DNA of 40,356 nucleotides. It comes from Phycisphaeraceae bacterium. Its GTDB lineage: Bacteria > Planctomycetota > Phycisphaerae > Phycisphaerales > UBA1924. A program made the translations under genes and the position numbers. Each line of letters begins with the position of its first letter. Within the stretch, counting starts at the first letter, position 1. Below the pieces are notes generated by a model. The model saw only the letters and a program-made list of their open reading frames with translations, ran no database searches and was not told the DNA's origin. Below, piece by piece: positions 22,742 through 30,847 of this stretch. Location: NCBI GenBank assembly GCA_026126345.1, contig JAHCJH010000012.1:1-40356 (forward strand). The letters are read 5' to 3'.

Positions 22742-24337
22742 ATGCAGACCGCCCGATCCCCACGTGGCGCCCCCTCCATGCCGAACTCCAACAACCCGAA
22801 GGCCCCGGCCGCACCCTCGGCATCCCGCCGCCCCGGCGACAACGCCCGGCGCACGGACCAGCCCGCCCACACGGGCGAGCACACGCGCGACCTCCGGCAC
22901 GACCCGGGCATCAAGCACTTCGTGCTGGACACCAACGTCCTGCTGCACGACCCCAACGCCCTGTTCGTGTTCCACGAGCACGAGGTGGTGATCCCCTTCG
23001 CGGTCGTCGAGGAACTCGACCACTTCAAGCGCGACGAGGCCGACAAGGGCCGCAACGCCCGCGAGTGCATCCGCCAGCTCGACCGGCTCCGCACCATGGG
23101 CCGGTTGATCGAGGGTGTCGCCTGGGCCGGCGCGTGCGACCTCACCGGCCGCTCCCCCAAGCCCGGCGAGGACGACACCGGCGTCGTGCGCATCGACACC
23201 GGCGACCACCCGCGCCCGCCCATCCTCGCCGCCGACTCGCCCGACAACCGCATCATCGCCTGCGCGCTGTCCATGCACGCCCGCGGCGTGAACACCGTCT
23301 TTGTCACCAAAGACCTCAACGCCCGCATCAAGGCCGACGCGCTCGGCCTGACCACCGAGGACTTCGAGAACCAGAAGGTCGACGCCGAACGGCTCTACAC
23401 CGGGCACACGTTCGCCGAGGTCGAGGGCGCGCTCATCGACGACCTCTACCGCGACCGCATGCTGCCGCTGGAGAAACTGGCCCCCGCCTCGCGCGCGGCA
23501 GGCCCCGACGGTCTCAGCGCACCCCGCGCGCTGCTGGCCAACCAGTTCGTCGTCCTGCGCGACGCCGACGACGAGGGCCACACCGGCCTGGCGCGGCGGC
23601 TGGCCGACACCGACCACGTCATCCCCGTCTCCGGCCCGCGCAAGCCCACCTTCGGCATACTGCCCCGCAACGTCCAGCAGACCATGGCCATGGACCTCTT
23701 GCTCGACGACGAGATCCGCATGGTCACCCTGCTCGGCGCCGCCGGCACGGGCAAGACCCTGCTGGCGGTCGCCGCGGGCATGGCCAAGGTCTTCAACGAG
23801 GAGCGGTACGACAAGCTCCTGGTCGCCCGCCCCATCATGCCCCTGGGACGCGACATCGGCTACCTCCCCGGCACCAAGGACGACAAGCTCGGCGCCTGGA
23901 TGCAGCCGATCTTCGACAACCTCTCGTACCTCATGTCCACGCGCGGCGCCTCCATCGGCGCCACCGGCGGCGGCCAGCACGCCGAGAGCCACTCCACCGA
24001 GCAGCGCATCGCCAAGCTCATCGAGGGCGGCCAACTCGTGCTCGAGCCGCTCACCTACATCCGCGGCCGCAGCATCCCCCACCAGTACATGATCGTCGAC
24101 GAGGCCCAGAACCTCACCCCCCACGAGATCAAGACCATCATCAGCCGCATCGGCGAGGGCACCAAGATCGTCCTCACCGGTGACATCGGACAGATCGACA
24201 ACCCCTACCTCGACTCGTCCAGCAACGGCCTTTCCTACGCCATCGAGAAGATGAAAGGCCTGCGACTTGTCGGCCACTGCACGCTCAACAAGAGCGAGCG
24301 CAGCGAGCTGGCGAGCCTCGCGGCGTCGCTGCTGTAG
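22742..24337 (+). CDS. PIN domain-PhoH ATPase fusion (PhoH2 type)
   Basis: A 531-aa protein joining a PIN-type RNase to a PhoH ATPase; characterised PhoH2 proteins act as RNA helicase/RNase enzymes. After a 55-residue disordered leader, the PIN domain (about 57-205) shows FVLDTNVLLHDP with Asp63, VVEELD, SPDNRIIA and VTKDLNARIKA, supplying the acidic active-site residues. The PhoH part has GILPRNVQQ (305-313), Walker A GAAGTGKT (332-339), VARPIMPLGRDIGYLPG and Walker B MIVDEAQN (450-457). The ATG at 22742 is preferred because it lies just after the preceding stop; an ATG at 22697 would overlap that gene by 41 bases. In mycobacteria an antitoxin gene overlaps phoH2 upstream; the upstream gene here is a PH-like protein instead. 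Confidence 0.92.
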   Translation: MQTARSPRGAPSMPNSNNPKAPAAPSASRRPGDNARRTDQPAHTGEHTRDLRHDPGIKHFVLDTNVLLHDPNALFVFHEHEVVIPFAVVEELDHFKRDEADKGRNARECIRQLDRLRTMGRLIEGVAWAGACDLTGRSPKPGEDDTGVVRIDTGDHPRPPILAADSPDNRIIACALSMHARGVNTVFVTKDLNARIKADALGLTTEDFENQKVDAERLYTGHTFAEVEGALIDDLYRDRMLPLEKLAPASRAAGPDGLSAPRALLANQFVVLRDADDEGHTGLARRLADTDHVIPVSGPRKPTFGILPRNVQQTMAMDLLLDDEIRMVTLLGAAGTGKTLLAVAAGMAKVFNEERYDKLLVARPIMPLGRDIGYLPGTKDDKLGAWMQPIFDNLSYLMSTRGASIGATGGGQHAESHSTEQRIAKLIEGGQLVLEPLTYIRGRSIPHQYMIVDEAQNLTPHEIKTIISRIGEGTKIVLTGDIGQIDNPYLDSSSNGLSYAIEKMKGLRLVGHCTLNKSERSELASLAASLL

Positions 24338-24365
24338 CCGGCCGGGCACGCCCCGCGGAGCCGCC

Positions 24366-24629
24366 ATGGTTCTCCACCGCCACCACACGCGCCGGCGCGC
24401 CCTGACCCTCGTCGAGCTGCTGGTCGTCATCGCCATCATCGTCGTGATCGGCGCGATGGTCTGCTACGCGCTGTGGAAGCTGTACAAGGCCGTCAAGACG
24501 ATGTTCACGCGTGCCGAGCCTCACGCCGTGCCCGCGCTGGTGTGGGCCGGGCGCGACGCCGACCCCGCGCCCCGCGCGATCACGGTTCGGACCCGCACGA
24601 CTCCACCAGGCTCGACCACGCTTCCATGA
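24366..24629 (+). CDS. Very short prepilin-like protein
   Basis: An 87-aa protein with a type IV pilin-like N-terminus: basic leader (HRHHTRRRA), then [20 protein letters not shown] with Glu at position +5. The residue before the cleavage point is Ala instead of the usual Gly. After the hydrophobic helix only about 50 residues remain, too few for a normal pilin globular domain. The ATG at 24366 has GGAG five bases upstream. It is 28 bases after the PIN-PhoH gene on the same strand. Its 3' end overlaps the end of the convergent aminotransferase gene by 50 bases. It may be a minor pseudopilin or a membrane peptide using the same signal; the role is unknown. Confidence 0.7.
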   Translation: MVLHRHHTRRRALTLVELLVVIAIIVVIGAMVCYALWKLYKAVKTMFTRAEPHAVPALVWAGRDADPAPRAITVRTRTTPPGSTTLP

Positions 24630-25518
24630 GGCCCCGGCACAGCGGCCCGGGTGCCCCGGGGCCGATCGACCGCCCTTCGACCGCCGACACCCCCAGCACG
24701 CCCCAACTGCTGTTGGTCAGCATGACCTCGTCGGCGTCCAGCACGTCGGCGATCGTCAGCACCTTCTCCGTGACTTCGACCCCGCCGTCGCGCAGTCGCT
24801 GACGCGCCCAGGCCCGCACCACCCCGGGCCGCACCGGGCTCGGCAGCGCGCCGGCGACCTCCTCGCCCCTGGCGACCGGCGTGACCACCGCCCCGCCCCG
24901 CGCCACCAGCACGTTGCTCACGCACCCGCCGCAGACGTGATTGGTCACGCTCAGCACCAGCGCCTCGCCGCAGTCCTTGGCACTGGCGGCCGCCAGCTCG
25001 CGCAGGCGCCACCAGTAGTTGATGGTCTTGTGGCCCTCGGTGGGATTGAACGGGTTGGCCCGGGCGTCGGCCACCGCGATGCGGACGCCCGCGTCCATCA
25101 TCCCCCGCGGATAGGCCGTCGCCGGCTGCGCCGCGATGATCACCGTCGGGTCCGGGCGCGCCGGCGGCCCGGAGCCCCGGGCCGCCGCCAACGCGTTGAT
25201 CGGCCCGCCGGTGATCGTGACGCGTACCCGCGCCAACGCCAGGCCCGTGCGCCGCACCGTCTCCAGGGCCGCTTCGGCCAGCGCGCCCTCGCGCAGGCTC
25301 GCGTGCAGCCCCAGGGCCTGCGCGCTGGCGGCCAGCCGCTCCACGTGCTCGTGCAGGTGCGCCACCCAGGGGCCGCGCTCGGCGTGGTTGCCGCCCAGCA
25401 TCGTCTCGAACAGCCCCACCCCGTGCTGCACCGCCGCGTCGAGCACCGACACCTGGGCCGACGTCGCGGTTTCGAACCGCCCCGAAACGAACACCGTCGC
25501 GTCGCCCTGCGGTTTCAC
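24580..25518 (-). CDS. Class IV aminotransferase (branched-chain/D-amino acid/ADC lyase-like)
   Basis: A 312-aa PLP enzyme of fold type IV. The catalytic lysine is Lys164 in GHKTINYWWRL. Other family marks are GVGLFETM (33-40), HLHEHVERL (54-62), RVRVTITGG (97-105), LSVTNHVCGGCVSN (189-202) and ADEVMLTNSSWGVLGV (262-277). Members include branched-chain aminotransferase, D-alanine aminotransferase and 4-amino-4-deoxychorismate lyase; the sequence does not decide between them, though the size and the NSSW ending fit the lyase/D-amino acid group. The start codon overlaps the gatC stop (ATGA), showing translational coupling. Cys-rich CGGC near residue 196-199 is unusual. Confidence 0.85.
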   Translation of the reverse strand: MKPQGDATVFVSGRFETATSAQVSVLDAAVQHGVGLFETMLGGNHAERGPWVAHLHEHVERLAASAQALGLHASLREGALAEAALETVRRTGLALARVRVTITGGPINALAAARGSGPPARPDPTVIIAAQPATAYPRGMMDAGVRIAVADARANPFNPTEGHKTINYWWRLRELAAASAKDCGEALVLSVTNHVCGGCVSNVLVARGGAVVTPVARGEEVAGALPSPVRPGVVRAWARQRLRDGGVEVTEKVLTIADVLDADEVMLTNSSWGVLGVSAVEGRSIGPGAPGPLCRGLMEAWSSLVESCGSEP

Positions 25519-25823
25519 GCGCCGCCCCCACCGCCGGTCACTTTGGGGATGCGCACGAACGGACCCTGCGACGCGGGGGCCATGGCCACCAGCGTGTCCG
25601 TCGGCAGCGCCGGCCCCGGCTCGTCCGGCGCGGGACGGGCCGTCATGTCCAGGGGGCTGGCCATCGGCTCAACGCCCGACAGATCGAGCTCGCGCAGCCG
25701 CTCGACGTACCCGAGGATCGCCCCCAGGTCGCGGCGGAGGCGCTCCACCTCCGCGTCTCCGGCCGCCAGCCGGCTCAGGCGGGCGACGGCCCGAACGTGT
25801 TGTGCGCTCGGCTCGTGTGCCAT
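25515..25823 (-). CDS. gatC: Asp/Glu-tRNA amidotransferase subunit C
   Basis: A 102-aa subunit of GatCAB, which converts Glu-tRNA(Gln) and Asp-tRNA(Asn) to their amide forms. It shows the usual GatC pattern: HVRAVARLSRLA, LGAILGYVERLRELDLSGVEPMASPLD, then LVAMAPASQGPFVRIPKV. GatC holds GatA and GatB together. Neither gatA nor gatB is in the window, so the complex is encoded at more than one site. It lies nine bases after the VTT-family gene and overlaps the aminotransferase start, so the three are likely one operon. Confidence 0.92.
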   Translation of the reverse strand: MAHEPSAQHVRAVARLSRLAAGDAEVERLRRDLGAILGYVERLRELDLSGVEPMASPLDMTARPAPDEPGPALPTDTLVAMAPASQGPFVRIPKVTGGGGGA

Positions 25824-25832
25824 CGGCGCAGT

Positions 25833-26630
25833 CTATCTCCCCTGCCCGGGGGCGCTCGCGGTCATGCGCTTGACGGCCCGCTGGGCGATCGCCCCCAGCA
25901 GCAGCAGCACGATGATCATCGCCCCGCTGCCGGCCGCCAGGAACCACCACGGGGCGCTCACCTTGCCGGCCTCCTCGGCCATCACGTCCCGAACCTGAGT
26001 CGCCAGCCACACCACCGCCGCCGTGCGGGGCGCCATGCCGATGAGCGTCCCCGCCGCGTACACCAGCGGCCGCACCTGCACCGACGCGAGCACCAGATTG
26101 CACACGGCGAATGGGGAGTTCAATGGCAGGCGGATCAGGATCACGATCCCCAAGGTGCGCCAGAAACCCGAGCCGACCAGCGCGTCCCGCACCGCGCGCC
26201 ACGCCGGCCGCTCCTCGATCAACCGCACGACCCGATCGCCCGACACGCCCCGCGCCACGCCGTAGCCGATCATCGCGCCACCCAGAAACCCGCAGAGCGC
26301 CGCCGGAAACCCCTCGGCGAAGCCGAACGCCCACCCGCCGAGAATCGCGCTGGCGTACGTCGGCAGCAGCGCACAGCCCGAAAAGACCGCGAACCCGGCG
26401 ATGTACAGCAGCACGCCCTCGGTCTCGTGCCCGCGCAGCCACTGCCCGACCACGTTCATGTACGAAAACAGCACGATCGAGCCCAGCGGCGGCAGCACCA
26501 GCGCCCCCACGGCCAGCACGCTCGTGCCGCCCAGACGCGACAGCACCCGGCGGAATTGCTCCAAGGCGCCCGCGCCCTGCGACGCCGATCGCCCGTCTTG
26601 GGGGGCCGTTTCGCTCACCGGCCGGAGCAT
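25833..26630 (-). CDS. TVP38/TMEM64 (VTT/DedA-like) membrane protein
   Basis: A 265-aa inner-membrane protein of the VTT superfamily, thought to act in lipid or small-molecule handling. Helices are visible at about 35-58, 70-90 and 95-125. The conserved re-entrant region is ILGGWAFGFAEGFPAALCGFLGG then GYGVARG, followed by FWRTLGIVILIRLPLNSPFAVCN, the family's Arg/Pro motif, and a final helix (235-255). The start is the ATG at 26630; no good ribosome binding site is seen. First gene of the likely gatC operon and divergent from the RNase Z-like gene. Confidence 0.85.
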   Translation of the reverse strand: MLRPVSETAPQDGRSASQGAGALEQFRRVLSRLGGTSVLAVGALVLPPLGSIVLFSYMNVVGQWLRGHETEGVLLYIAGFAVFSGCALLPTYASAILGGWAFGFAEGFPAALCGFLGGAMIGYGVARGVSGDRVVRLIEERPAWRAVRDALVGSGFWRTLGIVILIRLPLNSPFAVCNLVLASVQVRPLVYAAGTLIGMAPRTAAVVWLATQVRDVMAEEAGKVSAPWWFLAAGSGAMIIVLLLLGAIAQRAVKRMTASAPGQGR

Positions 26631-26737
26631 AGTCCACGCCGCCGCTACACTACCGGCCGAACGGGGAGAGAACCGTCGCTCTCCCACGCCAACACGCCGC
26701 CCTTCGGGTCGGAAGACCCGGATGAGGAGATTCCCGC

Positions 26738-27727
26738 ATGCTTCCCAAGCCGCCACCCCGCGAACAGAGCGTGGGCTTCCTGTACATCCCCCCCTACCGC
26801 ATCGTCGGCACGTCCGTCGCCGGCGAAGCGACGGCGATCCAGATCCCCGAGCTCGACCTGTGCTTCGACATGGGCGCCTGCCCCCGCCCCATGCTCGCCA
26901 GCAAGTTCGTCGCCGTCAGCCACGGCCACATGGACCACATCGGCGGTCTGGCGTACTACTGCTCGCAGCGCGCGTTCCAGGGCATGGGCCCCGGCACCAT
27001 CGTCTGCCCCAAGGCGATCGCCCCCGCTATCGAAAAGATGATGGCCGGCTACGTGGACCTCGAGAACCAGAAGACGCCGTACAACCTCGTGCCCCTCGAG
27101 CCCGAGCAGACCGTCGAGATCAAGAACAACATCGTGCTCAAGGCCTTCCCGGTCGAGCACACCGTGCCGACCAGCGGCTACGCCGTCATCGAGCGGCGCA
27201 GCAAGCTCAAGCCCGAGCTCGTCGGCCTGCCGCAGGAAAAACTGATGGAGCTCCGCGACCGGGGCGAAGAAATCACCCGCGTCCTGGAGATCCCCCTGGT
27301 CGCGTACATCATGGACACCTCGCCCGGCGCCGCCATGCTCCGCGAGGACGTTCGCAAGGCCCAGATCATCATCGCCGAGTGCACCTTCTTCGAGCCGGAC
27401 CACAAGGACCGCGCCAAGACCGGTGCCCACCTGCACGCCGACGACGTCGTCGAGTGGCTCCGCGTGCTGGAGTGCCAGAAGCTCGTGCTGACGCACATCT
27501 CGCGCCGCACCAATCTCGGCGTCGCCCGCAAACAGCTCCAGCAGGCGCTCGGTCGCGCCAAGGCCGACAAGGTCGAGTTCCTCATGGACTTCAAGACCAA
27601 CAAGGAGCGCTACGAGCGCCAGCAGATGGATGCCGGTGAGCACCCCACGCAGACGGGTGTGCCGCCCCGACGCGACAGCCGCCCCGACGTGCGCGGCCCG
27701 CGCGAGCAGCGCCCCGCCCGATCCTGA
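26738..27727 (+). CDS. Metallo-beta-lactamase-fold hydrolase, RNase Z-like
   Basis: A 329-aa hydrolase. The metal-binding SHGHMDHIGG (HxHxDH) lies at residues 61-70. Further ligands fit FPVEHTVPTSGY (about 132-143), the MDTSPG segment (Asp), and HLHADD / LTHISRR in the C-terminal half. The order matches tRNase Z, which trims tRNA 3' ends, though the flexible arm typical of long-known RNase Z proteins is not obvious. The C-terminal 50 residues are Arg/Pro-rich and disordered. The ATG at 26738 has GAGGAGA seven or eight bases upstream, and a TACACT -10-like box lies at 26646-26651. Either tRNA 3' processing or a related phosphodiesterase role is possible. Confidence 0.82.
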   Translation: MLPKPPPREQSVGFLYIPPYRIVGTSVAGEATAIQIPELDLCFDMGACPRPMLASKFVAVSHGHMDHIGGLAYYCSQRAFQGMGPGTIVCPKAIAPAIEKMMAGYVDLENQKTPYNLVPLEPEQTVEIKNNIVLKAFPVEHTVPTSGYAVIERRSKLKPELVGLPQEKLMELRDRGEEITRVLEIPLVAYIMDTSPGAAMLREDVRKAQIIIAECTFFEPDHKDRAKTGAHLHADDVVEWLRVLECQKLVLTHISRRTNLGVARKQLQQALGRAKADKVEFLMDFKTNKERYERQQMDAGEHPTQTGVPPRRDSRPDVRGPREQRPARS

Positions 27728-27905
27728 ACGCCACGCCCACCACAGGTTGTGCCCGCGCGCCGCGCGGCCCCCAGTGCGCCCCGGTGCGCCCCACCAATCC
27801 CGTTCCGGATTCCGTGCCGCGCTCACGCCGGCACTCCGCCGCTCGTCCTCGGGCTTGAGCGAACCGGCGCGCGTTTGTCAAGTCCCGCGCCGAATCGAAT
27901 TTCTG

Positions 27906-27935
27906 TTGACAGCCACGCGCCCGCCTCGCTACCGT
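27906..27935 (+). promoter_or_regulatory. Promoter of dnaA
   Basis: A consensus -35 TTGACA (27906-27911), an 18-bp spacer and TACCGT (27930-27935). The predicted start, about 27942, gives a leader of about 70 bases to the CTG at 28011, or only about nine to the GTG at 27951. Confidence 0.6.
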
Positions 27936-28010
27936 CGCCCCCTGCCGATCGTGGGCCGGCCCGGTTCGGGTCGCCACGACCGTCACAGACCGAACCCCGG
28001 AGGACCGGTT

Positions 28011-29546
28011 CTGTCCGCTTCCATCACCCGAACCCGCACCGCGCCCGCCGCGCCCCACGCAGAGCCTGATCACGACCTGTGGTCGCGGTTGCTCGCGCAC
28101 CTGCGCCAGGCGCAGCCCGAGATCTGCCGGCAGTGGTTCGAAGAGATCGAGCCCCTGGGCGTCGACGGCGGCGTGCTCCGCCTCCGAGCCCACTCCCCGG
28201 TCCACCGCGATTACCTCAATCGCCAGTGCACCGGCCCGTTCAACGACGCGGCCCGATCCGTCAGCGGCCGGCTCATCACCGTGCGCTTCCTGGGGCCCGA
28301 GGACGATTTGGCCGCCGCCAAGCGCTCCGCGCGGACCGCCGCCAGCCCCGCCGCAACGCCGGCGCCCAAGCCCGCGACCGCCGCCAGCCCACTGCCCAGC
28401 GCCACGCCGCCGAGGGCGGCCGAACCCGCCGAGCCCGTTGGTGAAGCAATGACTCCGCCCGGCCTGACGCCCGTCCGGGCAACCCAGGAATCGACCGAGA
28501 GCCTCTACGACGACGGCCTGGTGCTCAACCCGGACTACGGCTTCGAGCACTTTGTCGTGGGGCCGGGAAACCGCCTGGCACAAGCCGCGGCTCTGGCCGT
28601 CGCCGCGAACCCCGGCAGGGCGTACAACCCCTTCTTTGTGCACGGCGACGTCGGCCTGGGCAAGACCCACCTGCTGCAGGCCATCTGCCTGAACATCCGC
28701 GAGCGCAACCCCAAGGCGGTGATCTACTACACCTCGTGCGAAGGCTTCATGACGCAGTTCTTCGACGCGGTGCAGGCCGGGCAGATGACCCGGTTCCGCT
28801 ACAAGTTCCGGCACGTCGACGTGCTGGTCATCGACGACATCCACTTCCTGGCCAAGCGCGACCGAACCCAGGAAGAGTTCTTCCACACCTTCAACGCCCT
28901 CTACCAGAGCCACAAGCAGATCGTGCTCTCGTCCGACGCCCCGCCGGATGAGATCCCCGAACTGGAGGAGCGGCTGGTGTCCCGCTTCAAGTGGGGCCTG
29001 GTCACGTCGCTCGCCCCGCCCTGCTACGAGACCCGGGTGGCGATTCTGAAGAACAAGGGCAGGCTCCGCGGCTTCGAACTGCCCGACGACGTAGCCAACT
29101 ACATCGCCGGCAAGCTGGACACCAACATCCGCGAGCTCGAGGGTGCTGTCGTCAAGCTCCAGGTGCTCTGCTCGGTCGAGAAGATGCCGCCGAGCGTCGA
29201 GCTGGCCCGGGTCGCCCTGGGCGACGACGATTCCCGCGCCGAGCCGCGCATCCAGATCCAGACGATCATCAACATCGTGACGGATTTCTACAACGTCAAG
29301 ATGACCGACTTGCAGTCCAAGCGCCGCCAGCGCTCGATCGCCCTGCCGCGCCAGGTCTGCATGTTCCTGGCCCGGCGCAACACCCGCTACAGCCTCGAGG
29401 AAATCGGCGGGTACTTCGGCGGGCGCGACCACACCACCGTCATGCACGCCGTTCGAACGGTGGAAGGGCGTCGCTCCACCGACAGCGAGTTTGACCTGAC
29501 CGTCCGCTCGCTCGAGGATCGGCTCCGCGCTCCCGGCGCCGCCTGA
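28011..29546 (+). CDS. dnaA: Chromosomal replication initiator DnaA
   Basis: An initiator that binds and opens the origin; 511 aa from the CTG at 28011. Domain I is DHDLWSRLLAHL ... QWFEEIEPLGVDGGVLRLRAHSP (residues 20-63). Domain II is Ala/Pro-rich (100-150). The AAA+ domain has FVHGDVGLGKTHLL (209-222), VLVIDDIHFL (271-280) and LSSDAPPDEIPELEERLVSRF. Domain IV ends with RYSLEEIGGYFGGRDHTTVMHA, the DNA-binding signature. Start choice: CTG at 28011 has GGAGG (27999-28003) seven bases upstream and puts domain I at the usual distance. The nearest standard in-frame start is GTG 27951, without a ribosome binding site. It would add 20 Arg/Pro/Gly-rich residues. Confidence 0.95.
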   Translation: MSASITRTRTAPAAPHAEPDHDLWSRLLAHLRQAQPEICRQWFEEIEPLGVDGGVLRLRAHSPVHRDYLNRQCTGPFNDAARSVSGRLITVRFLGPEDDLAAAKRSARTAASPAATPAPKPATAASPLPSATPPRAAEPAEPVGEAMTPPGLTPVRATQESTESLYDDGLVLNPDYGFEHFVVGPGNRLAQAAALAVAANPGRAYNPFFVHGDVGLGKTHLLQAICLNIRERNPKAVIYYTSCEGFMTQFFDAVQAGQMTRFRYKFRHVDVLVIDDIHFLAKRDRTQEEFFHTFNALYQSHKQIVLSSDAPPDEIPELEERLVSRFKWGLVTSLAPPCYETRVAILKNKGRLRGFELPDDVANYIAGKLDTNIRELEGAVVKLQVLCSVEKMPPSVELARVALGDDDSRAEPRIQIQTIINIVTDFYNVKMTDLQSKRRQRSIALPRQVCMFLARRNTRYSLEEIGGYFGGRDHTTVMHAVRTVEGRRSTDSEFDLTVRSLEDRLRAPGAA

Positions 29547-29934
29547 GCACGGTCCGGCATGGCCAGCGCCCGTTGCACACTCTGCGCGCACGACAACGCC
29601 GGGGGCGCCGCGTCCCCGCCGACCTCATGCACGCTTCAGGCCTGTCGAGACCGGCGGGCGCAACCTGTGAGTTCCTCGTGGATATCCGCTCGCCAGCGCC
29701 CGCGCCGCGCTGTCGCCCGGCCGCACCACAGAAGAACCGACATCTCCAGGCCGCGCCGCGCCGCGCGCAACCGACAGGCGGCACACCGTTCTTCCCGGCA
29801 TGTCGGCGCGTGCGCAAGTACCGTGTCTATCGAGACTTACGGCTGGTGCTCGCAGCCCATGCACACACCGACACCCTGTTCTACAACCACTTGCAGATAT
29901 CTACATCTCTGAAAGAACAAAACACCCGGCCGAA
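29547..29934. other. Intergenic region after dnaA (388 bp), possible origin
   Basis: The longest gene-free stretch in the window. It has an AT-richer patch (about 29879-29926) and a partial DnaA-box match at 29677-29685 (core TATCCAC on the minus strand). Two further one-mismatch boxes lie just inside the end of mutM: 29979-29987 (TTGTGCACA on the minus strand) and 29991-29999 (TGATCCACA). No AT-rich 13-mers or box cluster of classical quality is seen. No RNA gene is recognised. Confidence 0.35.
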
Positions 29935-29946
29935 TCATCGCGGCCG
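29909..29946 (-). terminator. Terminator of mutM, overlapping its stop codon
   Basis: On the minus strand CGGCCG (29946-29941), an eight-base loop and CGGCCG (29932-29927) form a hairpin. It is followed by GGTGTTTTGTTCTTT, a T-rich tail. The loop contains the mutM stop codon (29935-29937). Confidence 0.5.
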
Positions 29947-30825
29947 ACCGACCGATGCGGCTCGCCTCGAACGCCCCGTGTGCACAAAGCTGTGGATCAT
30001 CGGGTTCTCCGGCTGGCACACCGGGCACGCCACGGTCGCCCGCTGGGCGAGGCGTAGAACGGTCAAGGTCTCGCCGCAGCGCCGGCATGGCGCCCCGCCG
30101 CGTCCGTACACCGCGTGCGAACGGGAGAACTCGCCCGCGGCCCCATCGGCGTTCACGTAGTCCCGGACCGTGCTGCCCCCGGCGCGAACAGCGCGGCGGA
30201 GCACCGACCGAATGGCCGCCGCCAGTCTGGTGATCTCCTCGTGCCTCAGGCTTCCCGCCTGGCGCGACGGGTGGATGCCGGCCTGGAACAACGCCTCGTC
30301 GGCGTAGATGTTCCCCACGCCCGCCAGCACGCGCTGGTCGAGCAGGGCAGCCTTGACCGCGCGCCAGGACCCGTGCAGCCCGCGCGCCAGCGCGGGCGGG
30401 CCGATTCCCAGCGCGTCCGGCCCGAGCGCTCCCCACCGGTCCCGCAATGCGTCAGCGGCGGGCAACGGCGTCAGCCCGCCGAAACGGCGCGGATCGATGA
30501 ACGCAACCGTCCCACCCCCTTCGAACCGCCACCGCACGTGCTCGTGCGGCGTCGGCCCGGAGTCGCGGTCGGCCGCCGATCGCCACACAAGCCGCCCGGT
30601 CATGCCCAGCTGCACCACCAGCACGCGCCCGGCGTCGCCGATCAGGGCCAGTTGCTTGCCGTGCCGGCGGATCTCCACAAGGGTCGCACCGGCCAGCAGG
30701 TCCGCGGCCGAGCGCGGGCCCTCGACAAAATCTGGCCGGCGCAGGGTCACGGCGCTGCACCGCCGCCCGACGACGTGCGGCGCCAGCGTACCGCGGACCG
30801 ACTCAACCTCGGGCAGTTCGGGCAC
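29935..30825 (-). CDS. mutM: Formamidopyrimidine-DNA glycosylase (Fpg/MutM)
   Basis: A 296-aa base-excision repair enzyme removing 8-oxoguanine and related lesions, then cutting the abasic site. The GTG at 30825 gives (M)PELPEVES, so the catalytic N-terminal Pro and following Glu are intact; this fixes the start. Lys57 in RRHGKQL is the conserved hairpin lysine. GVGNIYADEALF (169-180) is the helix-two-turn-helix. The zinc finger is C247-x2-C250 ... C267-x2-C270, with Arg262 in the QRATVACP strand. A 25-residue Arg/Ser-rich tail follows. It lies 22 bases after the SpoVR gene on the same strand, likely co-transcribed. Confidence 0.95.
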   Translation of the reverse strand: MPELPEVESVRGTLAPHVVGRRCSAVTLRRPDFVEGPRSAADLLAGATLVEIRRHGKQLALIGDAGRVLVVQLGMTGRLVWRSAADRDSGPTPHEHVRWRFEGGGTVAFIDPRRFGGLTPLPAADALRDRWGALGPDALGIGPPALARGLHGSWRAVKAALLDQRVLAGVGNIYADEALFQAGIHPSRQAGSLRHEEITRLAAAIRSVLRRAVRAGGSTVRDYVNADGAAGEFSRSHAVYGRGGAPCRRCGETLTVLRLAQRATVACPVCQPENPMIHSFVHTGRSRRAASVGRPR

Positions 30826-30847
30826 GCGGGATTGTTGGCGGGCGGCG

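Noticed and set aside
22523..24439. Long minus-strand open frame opposite the PIN-PhoH gene
   Set aside because: Antisense to a firm gene; the Val/Gly/Asp-rich content is a codon-bias shadow.
29573..30160. Plus-strand open frame of 195 codons after dnaA
   Set aside because: It runs opposite the end of mutM, lacks a ribosome binding site and has shadow-like composition.
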